This document shows positions 1 to 5,270 of a stretch of DNA of 8,176 nt, piece by piece; within the stretch, counting starts at the first letter, position 1; every line of letters starts with the position of its first letter. The position numbers and the translations under genes are program-made. This DNA is from Lachnospiraceae bacterium UBA1066 (GTDB lineage Bacteria > Bacillota > Clostridia > Lachnospirales > Lachnospiraceae). The stretch covers positions 1-8,176 of the forward strand of contig DCDB01000196.1 of NCBI GenBank assembly GCA_002316215.1, in the 5' to 3' direction. The notes beneath the pieces were generated by a model. It was not told the DNA's origin and ran no database searches. It saw only the letters and a list, made by a program, of their open reading frames with translations.

Positions 1-2215
1 AGCCCGTCACGCCTTTAAAGCTTACGGACAGTTCCCGCATCAGGGTATCTCTGGAGTTTCCTCCGGCGTAAATCCGGAAAAGTCCGTCTTCGAGGCAATA
101 GTGCCCTTCATTGTTCCAGAAGCCCATATCTTCTTTTTTCAGGCTGCAGGCGGCAGTCTTCTCTTCGCCTGCTTCCAGCGTCACCTTCGCAAAGCCTTTT
201 AATTCACGGACCGGACGCACAAGAGAAGCGGTCACGTCCTGCTGATAGAACTGCACGGTCTCTATTCCTTTCCTGTCTCCGGTATTTTTGACGGATACCC
301 GGATTTCCACCGTCTGATCCTTTTCTTCCGTTTCCAGATTGCTGTACGCAAAATCCGTAAAATGAAGACCGTAGCCGAACGGATACAAGGCGCCGATGGG
401 CGCGTCCAGATAGCGGGAGGTAAACTTGGATTTTCCTGCGGGACGTCCTGTATTCGGGTGATTGTAGTATACCGGACACTGTCCGGTCACTGCCGGAAAC
501 GAAGAAGAAAGTTTCCCTTCCGGCGAACACTTTCCGGACAGAATACGCGCAACCGCATTTCCCATCTGAATCCCTAAATGCCAGCCTTCAAGAATAGCCG
601 GAACATGCGCATCCTCCCACTCAAGTGCGAGCGGGCGGCCGTTCATCAGCACAAGAACGACCGGTTTGCCTGTATCCAGAAGTTTTTTAAGAAGCTCTCT
701 CTGTTGTCCGGGCAGCGCGATATCCGAGCGGGAAGATGCTTCTCCGGACATGGAAACCGTCTCGCCTAAAACCGCCACGATGACGTCTCCGTACGCCGCC
801 GCTTCGCTGATCTCCTCTTCGTTATTCTCCCCCACAGGCCCTCCGCAGGGATAGTAGGCAAGATTCGGGAATTCTTCCCTCATCCCTTCCAGAATCGACA
901 CCGCATCCTTTTTTCTCCAGCTTACAGACCAGGCGCCGATCACTTCCTCACGGCTGTCTGCGAGGTTCCCGACCAGACTGATTTTCAGATTCTGATCAAG
1001 AGGAAGAAGACGGTTTTCATTTTTCAGCAAAACAGCCGACTTTTCCGATGCTTCAAGCGCGAGGGCGGTGTGCTCCGCGGGCAGGTTTTCGTAACGCCCG
1101 ATGGCATCTTCTGACACATACGGATGTTCAAAAAGCCCGAGACGCAGCTTGACTCCGAGAATCCTGCGGACCGCGTCATCGACAGTTTCCATGGACACCG
1201 TTCCGTCTCCGACCGCTTCTTTAAGGTTCTTCAAATAAATTTCCGTTCCCATATCCACATCAAGGCCCGCGTTGACTGCCTGCGTACCGGCATCTTTTTC
1301 ATTTTCCGCAATTCCATGCGCCACGCACTCACGGATCGCGTTCGCGTCGCTGACAATAAAGCCTTTAAGCCCCAGCTGCTCCTTCAGGATATGTCTTAAA
1401 GCGTAGGCGTTCACGGTGCTCGGCACGCCGTTCAGGTCATTGAAAGACGCCATGGCCGTCAGGGCTCCTTCCTGTACCGCTTCGCGGAACGGAACCAGGT
1501 AATTGTTGAATAGAACATGGTTTGCCATACTGACCGTGTTATAGTCACGGCCGGCCTCGCTGGCTCCGTATCCAACAAAATGTTTAAGGCAGGCGGCCAC
1601 ATAATTTTCGGTCGAAGAATCATTGTTCTGCAGGCCGCGCACCTTGGCGCGGGCAAAAACGCCGCAAAGATACGGATCCTCTCCCGGGCCTTCGGAAACA
1701 CGGCCCCATCTGGCGTCCCTTGCCACATCAATCATCGGTGCGAAATGCCAGGCCACGCCGGAAGCCCTGGATTCTTTTGCCGCCATCGCCGCTGTCTTCT
1801 CAAACAGTTCAGGGTCAAAGGCGCCGGCCTCCGCAATGGCAATCGGATAGACGGAATAGAATCCGTGGATGACGTCCAGGCCGAAAAGCAGCGGAATTCC
1901 GAGCCGGCTCTCCTCTACGGCAATCTTCTGGAGCTCGTTGACTTTTATGGGATCCTGCACCATAAGCGAGCCCACAAGACCTTTGCGGATACTGTCCTCA
2001 TGATAATCCGTTTCCGCTGTGCTCATAATCCGGTCGAATTCCTCTTTCGAAATCCGCCCGTCGGTCATCATTTCAATCAGTTCCTCGAACGGAACATCAA
2101 ATCCGCCGACAATCGAAAGCGACTCCTGGTTCATCTGCCCGATTTTTTCGTCCAATGTCATTTCCGAAAGCAGCTCTTCAATCTTCTCTTTCTGCCTGGC
2201 TGTCAGATCTCTCAT
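1..2215 (-). CDS. Glycoside hydrolase family 3 beta-glucosidase/beta-xylosidase (BglX-type), cytoplasmic, 3' end cut by window edge
   Basis: This is a retaining exo-beta-glycosidase that removes terminal beta-D-glucose or beta-D-xylose from oligosaccharides or aryl glycosides. The frame is open for 738 codons with no stop before the window edge. The N-terminal (beta/alpha)8-type domain spans about residues 10-360 and carries KHFVGYGASEAGRDYNTVSM (211-230) and GFIVSDANAI (285-294). Asp290 is the expected nucleophile. The alpha/beta sandwich domain (about 390-615) carries SGEASSR with Glu492 as likely acid/base, and a fibronectin III-like domain follows (about 635-735, with ETVQFYQQD and RPVRELKGF). 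E. coli BglX is of similar mature length, so only a few codons should be missing. The protein begins MRDLTARQKEKIEELLSEMT with no signal peptide, which places it in the cytoplasm and fits the nearby symporter. The ATG follows a strong GGAAGGAGA. It is separated from the upstream operon by a terminator and probably has its own promoter. Glucosidase versus xylosidase cannot be decided from sequence. Confidence 0.95.
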   Translation of the reverse strand, partial: MRDLTARQKEKIEELLSEMTLDEKIGQMNQESLSIVGGFDVPFEELIEMMTDGRISKEEFDRIMSTAETDYHEDSIRKGLVGSLMVQDPIKVNELQKIAVEESRLGIPLLFGLDVIHGFYSVYPIAIAEAGAFDPELFEKTAAMAAKESRASGVAWHFAPMIDVARDARWGRVSEGPGEDPYLCGVFARAKVRGLQNNDSSTENYVAACLKHFVGYGASEAGRDYNTVSMANHVLFNNYLVPFREAVQEGALTAMASFNDLNGVPSTVNAYALRHILKEQLGLKGFIVSDANAIRECVAHGIAENEKDAGTQAVNAGLDVDMGTEIYLKNLKEAVGDGTVSMETVDDAVRRILGVKLRLGLFEHPYVSEDAIGRYENLPAEHTALALEASEKSAVLLKNENRLLPLDQNLKISLVGNLADSREEVIGAWSVSWRKKDAVSILEGMREEFPNLAYYPCGGPVGENNEEEISEAAAYGDVIVAVLGETVSMSGEASSRSDIALPGQQRELLKKLLDTGKPVVLVLMNGRPLALEWEDAHVPAILEGWHLGIQMGNAVARILSGKCSPEGKLSSSFPAVTGQCPVYYNHPNTGRPAGKSKFTSRYLDAPIGALYPFGYGLHFTDFAYSNLETEEKDQTVEIRVSVKNTGDRKGIETVQFYQQDVTASLVRPVRELKGFAKVTLEAGEEKTAACSLKKEDMGFWNNEGHYCLEDGLFRIYAGGNSRDTLMRELSVSFKGVTG

Positions 2216-2220
2216 ATCGT

Positions 2221-2229
2221 TCTCCTTCC
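2221..2229 (-). promoter_or_regulatory. Shine-Dalgarno of the GH3 gene
   Basis: On the minus strand GGAAGGAGA sits 5 nt before ATG at 2215. It fixes the start, because no better start/SD pair lies upstream in frame. Confidence 0.8.
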
Positions 2230-2269
2230 GCCTGCCCAGTGGCACCCGCTAAAAATATACCTGTTCTTC

Positions 2270-2297
2270 ATTTTAAAACGCACGTTATACACTCCAA
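2270..2297 (-). promoter_or_regulatory. Candidate sigma-A-type promoter of the GH3 gene
   Basis: On the minus strand TTGGAG (2292-2297) and TAAAAT (2270-2275, 5 of 6 to consensus) are separated by 16 bp, about 55 nt upstream of the GH3 start codon. The -35 matches only TTG of TTGACA, as expected for a promoter that needs an activator. About 25 bp upstream of the -35 lies ATGCTGTGAAATA (2321-2333), which recurs in the right-end repeats. The prediction is by eye only. Confidence 0.4.
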
Positions 2298-2358
2298 ATA
2301 CGGAAAACGCAGACGAACCGGATATTTCACAGCATGCTTACAGTATTCATGTCATACG

Positions 2359-2442
2359 TACTCTCAAAATGCACCTGCCTGCAACACCGGTCACATCCTC
2401 CGTTACTTTCACAGTGTACCCGCCTGCACCGGTCACGTCACC
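2359..2442 (-). repeat. Imperfect tandem duplication (42-45 bp unit) upstream of the GH3 gene
   Basis: Two adjacent minus-strand copies share GTGACCGGTG (2427-2436 and 2385-2394, start to start 42 bp), followed by CAGGC(A/G)GGT(A/G)CA and a less conserved tail. A 3-nt insertion distinguishes the copies. In one minus-strand frame they read TGDVTGAGGYTVKV and TEDVTGVAGRCILRV, with a whole-codon indel and conservative changes, which hints at a decayed coding repeat. The 42-bp spacing is also four helical turns, so paired regulator sites are an alternative. Confidence 0.6.
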
Positions 2443-2546
2443 CGTATAATTTACGATTAATCCGTCATTTATTTTCCTCTTGTCCAGAAAGAAAAATGAT
2501 ACAGGTCAAAATCCTGCGGTTCATATGAACCTCCCGAAAACAGTTT

Positions 2547-2577
2547 AAAAAATCCCGGAACCTTCAAAGTTCCGGGG
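2547..2577 (-). terminator. Rho-independent terminator of the transporter-flavoprotein operon
   Basis: On the minus strand an 8-bp perfect stem (CCCGGAAC / GTTCCGGG, arms 2569-2576 and 2554-2561) with a 7-nt loop is followed by A and six Ts (2547-2552). It begins about 50 nt after the flavoprotein stop codon, the expected place for an operon end. The stem is GC-rich and the U-tract is directly adjacent. No equivalent T-tract follows on the plus strand, so it is directional. Confidence 0.88.
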
Positions 2578-2626
2578 CTTATCTTTATCGTGAGAGGAAT
2601 CCGGTATAACCGGTCGACAGGTAAAA

Positions 2627-3580
2627 TCATTCGCCTACATGAAGATATTTCTTTTTAAGTTCCGTCAGGTTTTCAACCGCTTTCTGCGTCACCGCCCCAT
2701 TGCTGATTTCATTGCGGTGCTCCAGCTTGCCCGCATACCGCATGCGCGAACGTGCCTGCTGTTCTTCGGAAAATGTATAGACAGCCTTTCCGCCCCGGGC
2801 GCTGACATGGCCTTCAATTCCGCAGATCGCGCATTCAACAAGATCCGAGTCCGGATGTACGCGGAACATACTCTGGTGGCATACCGGGCAGGCTCCTGCG
2901 GATTCGCCTCTCCAGGCGGTCCGCCCTTCATCAGAATTTGCCGCAAGCGCATCGATAACGTGCTGCGCCATCGCATCCATCCGTTCCATCTCTTTCGGGA
3001 CGCCCAGCACGTGCCGGACATTCATGGCCCCATAATACACATGCGTATCAATGACATCCACGCCGGTCGACATCATGCATTCGTACATCACCGGAATCGT
3101 CATAATCGTCCAGTTTTCCGTCCTCGCGCCGCCGACGCCGACAAGACACCCGATCCTGGGCTTGAAAATGTTGTCGTTTGGAATCAGGGCATCCGCTTTT
3201 CCCGAAGCAAGACGCTCCTTTTTGGCTTCCGTAAGAAATGCCAGATCATGGGACGGGCCGATCCGGTCACAGAAAGTCTTGAACGTTCCTGACGGGGAAG
3301 TTTCGTATACCGGCGAACCTACGATCACCGCATCCGCGGAATAAAAAGCTTCTTCCACAAAATGAAAATCGTCTTTCTGTACGCATTCGCCGTTGCTTCT
3401 TCCGGACATAATGCCGGCCACGCAGGCGCAGCAGCCCGTGCAGGGCCGAATATCCATATCATCCGGGCGCACAAACCGGATTTCATGCCCCGCTTCTTTG
3501 CATTTAAGTAAAATTTCTTTCAGCATAACATCCGTATTCGACATTTTCCGGCCGAAAGAAATCGCTGTAACTTTACTCAT
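2627..3580 (-). CDS. Flavodoxin-fold / NADPH-dependent FMN reductase-type protein with Cys cluster and zinc-ribbon-like C-terminus
   Basis: This 317-residue protein starts with a flavodoxin-like fold: beta-strand plus FMN phosphate loop (SFGRKMSNTDVML, 8-20), then a cysteine-rich segment CTGCCACVAG (47-56) with Cys66, then DDFHFVEEAFYSADAVIVGS (70-89) and PVYETSPSGTFKTFCDRIG, the typical FMN-reductase core. Cys47, Cys50, Cys53 and Cys66 form CX2CX2CX12C, resembling the compact 4Fe-4S motif of iron-sulfur flavoproteins, though with a longer last gap. The C-terminal part has CPVC (231-234) and CAIC (250-253), a probable zinc ribbon, followed by a basic helical tail. No signal peptide is seen, so it should be a cytosolic electron-transfer or reductase enzyme using FMN. 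It starts 21 bp after the symporter stop behind a modest GAAGGGA site and is surely cotranscribed. The substrate is unknown; reduction of an aglycone released from an imported glycoside is only a guess. Confidence 0.9.
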   Translation of the reverse strand: MSKVTAISFGRKMSNTDVMLKEILLKCKEAGHEIRFVRPDDMDIRPCTGCCACVAGIMSGRSNGECVQKDDFHFVEEAFYSADAVIVGSPVYETSPSGTFKTFCDRIGPSHDLAFLTEAKKERLASGKADALIPNDNIFKPRIGCLVGVGGARTENWTIMTIPVMYECMMSTGVDVIDTHVYYGAMNVRHVLGVPKEMERMDAMAQHVIDALAANSDEGRTAWRGESAGACPVCHQSMFRVHPDSDLVECAICGIEGHVSARGGKAVYTFSEEQQARSRMRYAGKLEHRNEISNGAVTQKAVENLTELKKKYLHVGE

Positions 3581-3601
3581 TGATTTGGCTTCCCTTCTTA
3601 A

Positions 3602-5014
3602 TCACTCTGCAGCCTTTGCTGTTTTTCTTTTATCAAGATCCGCATAAATCACATCCATCCTCTTCTTATCGAGCTTATACCAGAAAAGGGGAATGACGGA
3701 TAAAACGATGCAGATTGCCGGAAGCAGGTTGACGACCGCATTGATCCCGGTCTTTACTGCCTCTGTCTGATCGGCATTCGGGACATATCCGGAAGCGGCG
3801 AGAAGAAGCACGGTTACAGAACCGCCGACAGCCGTGGCCAGCTTGACGCCGAAGCTCATGTAAGAATACGTAACGCCTTCTTCGCGGATACCGTATTTCC
3901 AGTCGCCGTACTCAATGCAGTCGGACAGCATTCCGGTGCAGACATTTGCAGAAGAATTCCCGTATCCGATAATGGCGCTGACGATCAGAAGGAAGGTCAT
4001 ATTGGAGGTCGGGAACAGGAACATCAGGATGAAGCCGCCGACCATCAGGACATTCAGAAGAAGCAGCCAGTTTCTTTTGCCGAAGGTTTTCGTTCCCCAT
4101 GGCATGCAGACGCAGCCAATCAGTTCAGTGACGGTCATGACCGTGAAAATCGGCGCGATTGCCGTAAAGGATCCGACGACATAAATGACATAATAGGTAA
4201 GCATGGACATACGGGCCATAACGGCGATTGCTCCGAGGAAAACGGCCCAGACCGTCATCATAAGGTATTTGTTGTGGCACAGAAGAAGCAGGGTCTTCCC
4301 GACAGATCTCTTTTCTCCTGAAGAGACCGGAGCATCGACACGGACAGTCTCTTTGCACTTTGCCGCGCAGAACCAGAAGCACGGAAGCATGACGACGGAG
4401 CAGACCACGGCAACCCAGAAATAGCCGGTCGCATTTGCTTTGTCGCTGCCGCTGAAATAAAGGATAGCCGGCATCGCGACAGCGGACAGGATCATTTTAA
4501 TAACGGAAGCGCCCATCGCTCTTGCAGATGTATAGTTCATACGCACCTGTGAATCCCTGGCAATCAGGTTTACAATACTGCCGTAAGTAATGCAGACAGC
4601 GGTATAAGCCATTCCGGCGCCGACATAGCAGAGCAGGCAGACAACCACTTTCGTAACCCCCTGTACCGGAAAAACCGTGAAGGTCAGCACGTTGAAAATG
4701 GCAAGGAACGGCGGCGCGAACATGAGGTAGGGTCTGAATTTTCCCCATCTTGAATGAGTCTTATCCGCAATAACGCCCATCATCGGGTCATTGATGGCAT
4801 CCCATACGCGTGCGATCAGAAGGATCAGGGACACAGCGCTTGCCGTAAGCCCGATGACGTCCGTATAAAAGATGGTCAGGTAGGTGTTGATCATGTACCA
4901 GGACAGCTGGGAGCCTACTTCCCCGAAGCTGTAAGCAAAAGCAATTCCTTTGTTCGTTTTTTCCGGTGCCGCCGCGCACTGCGCTGCCGGCTGCTGAACA
5001 TTTACTGCATCCAT
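3602..5014 (-). CDS. GPH-family (MelB/YicJ-type) sugar:cation symporter
   Basis: This is a 470-residue polytopic inner-membrane transporter of the glycoside-pentoside-hexuronide family (major facilitator fold, about 12 membrane helices) that imports glycosides with Na+ or H+. Family signatures are clear: NTYLTIFYTDVIGL (43-56), ARVWDAINDPMMGVIADKTH (68-87), SRWGKFRPYL (88-97) and, in the second half, SDCIEYGDWKYGIREEG (364-380). Asp72 and Asp76 match the MelB cation-site pair Asp55/Asp59. The MelB sugar-contacting Asp19 position appears to be Gln36, so melibiose is an unlikely substrate (alignment from memory). The start is set at ATG 5014 because AAAAGGAG lies 6 nt upstream. The frame stays open to an ATG at 5215, but that extension has no SD and is hydrophilic and unlike the family. 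It is followed 21 bp later by the flavoprotein gene. Likely cargo is a beta-xyloside, beta-glucoside or aryl glycoside, inferred from the neighbouring GH3 and GH39-like proteins. Confidence 0.95.
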   Translation of the reverse strand: MDAVNVQQPAAQCAAAPEKTNKGIAFAYSFGEVGSQLSWYMINTYLTIFYTDVIGLTASAVSLILLIARVWDAINDPMMGVIADKTHSRWGKFRPYLMFAPPFLAIFNVLTFTVFPVQGVTKVVVCLLCYVGAGMAYTAVCITYGSIVNLIARDSQVRMNYTSARAMGASVIKMILSAVAMPAILYFSGSDKANATGYFWVAVVCSVVMLPCFWFCAAKCKETVRVDAPVSSGEKRSVGKTLLLLCHNKYLMMTVWAVFLGAIAVMARMSMLTYYVIYVVGSFTAIAPIFTVMTVTELIGCVCMPWGTKTFGKRNWLLLLNVLMVGGFILMFLFPTSNMTFLLIVSAIIGYGNSSANVCTGMLSDCIEYGDWKYGIREEGVTYSYMSFGVKLATAVGGSVTVLLLAASGYVPNADQTEAVKTGINAVVNLLPAICIVLSVIPLFWYKLDKKRMDVIYADLDKRKTAKAAE

Positions 5015-5020
5015 GACATT

Positions 5021-5028
5021 CTCCTTTT
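5021..5028 (-). promoter_or_regulatory. Shine-Dalgarno that decides the symporter start
   Basis: Minus-strand AAAAGGAG lies 6 nt before the ATG at 5014. Together with normal family length from that ATG it rules out the 67-residue N-terminal extension. Confidence 0.85.
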
Positions 5029-5098
5029 CATTAAACCGCGTCTTTTGCACGTCCCGCTCACTTTTCACGAAGAGGCCGTGCCCGTTTCTTATGCTGTA

Positions 5099-5127
5099 AT
5101 TATAGACAGTGCCATGTTTTTCTTCTA
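5099..5127 (-). promoter_or_regulatory. Candidate promoter of the symporter-flavoprotein operon
   Basis: A perfect minus-strand TATAAT (5099-5104) is preceded at 17 bp by TAGAAG (5122-5127, 3 of 6 to TTGACA). Transcription would start near 5092, leaving a leader of about 78 nt. The weak -35 fits dependence on an activator such as the AraC-type protein encoded immediately upstream. No convincing terminator separates that regulator gene from this operon (5015-5270 holds only short GC-rich inverted repeats without a T-tract), so read-through is also possible. Confidence 0.45.
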
Positions 5128-5270
5128 TTTCAGGGGAATCCTCCTGCTTTTCATTTTTTGCGAAATAATTGTTCTTTAACCTGCGCGCAACAAACGCCTC
5201 CTGTTTTTTGCGCATTACGTTCCGTCTGCCGCAGGCGCCTTACCTTACGCCACGTCTGTCCGCGGGGGCC

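Larger units (their letters stand above)
2216..2626. other. 411-bp intergenic region between the flavoprotein and GH3 genes
   Basis: The region holds no convincing intact gene. From right to left on the minus strand it contains an intrinsic terminator (2547-2577), an unremarkable stretch (about 2445-2546), an imperfect tandem repeat (2359-2442), a TGCTGTGAAATA box beside the palindrome AGCATGCT, a promoter candidate (2270-2297) and the GH3 ribosome site. An unbroken 52-codon minus frame lacking a good start (2347-2505) covers the tandem repeat and may be the relic of a protein module. The assignment as a relic is weak. Confidence 0.6.

Noticed and set aside
2321..2346. Catabolite-responsive element (cre) upstream of GH3 (TGTAAGCATGCTGT)
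   Set aside because: The first seven bases fit the cre consensus, but the central CG is missing and several right-half positions mismatch.
1517..2449. Long plus-strand open frame of 310 codons opposite the GH3 gene
   Set aside because: It is antisense to a clearly conserved GH3 reading frame, its translation lacks any domain pattern, and it crosses the GH3 promoter region.
2465..2633. A 54-codon minus-strand ORF (ATG overlapping the flavoprotein TGA as ATGA; ends ...DFDLYHFSFWTRGK)
   Set aside because: The overlap suggests translational coupling, but the ORF runs straight through a strong intrinsic terminator (2547-2577), has no SD of its own and resembles no family I recognise. A 54-codon open frame is not improbable by chance. 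It would need conservation in relatives or peptide evidence.
2639..3292. Plus-strand 217-codon open frame opposite the flavoprotein gene
   Set aside because: It is a shadow of the real minus-strand gene: arginine- and histidine-rich random-looking composition and no recognisable motif.
5015..5215. N-terminal extension of the symporter to an ATG at 5215
   Set aside because: It has no SD and is hydrophilic and unlike GPH family N-termini. It contains the candidate promoter, while the ATG at 5014 has a strong SD and gives normal length.
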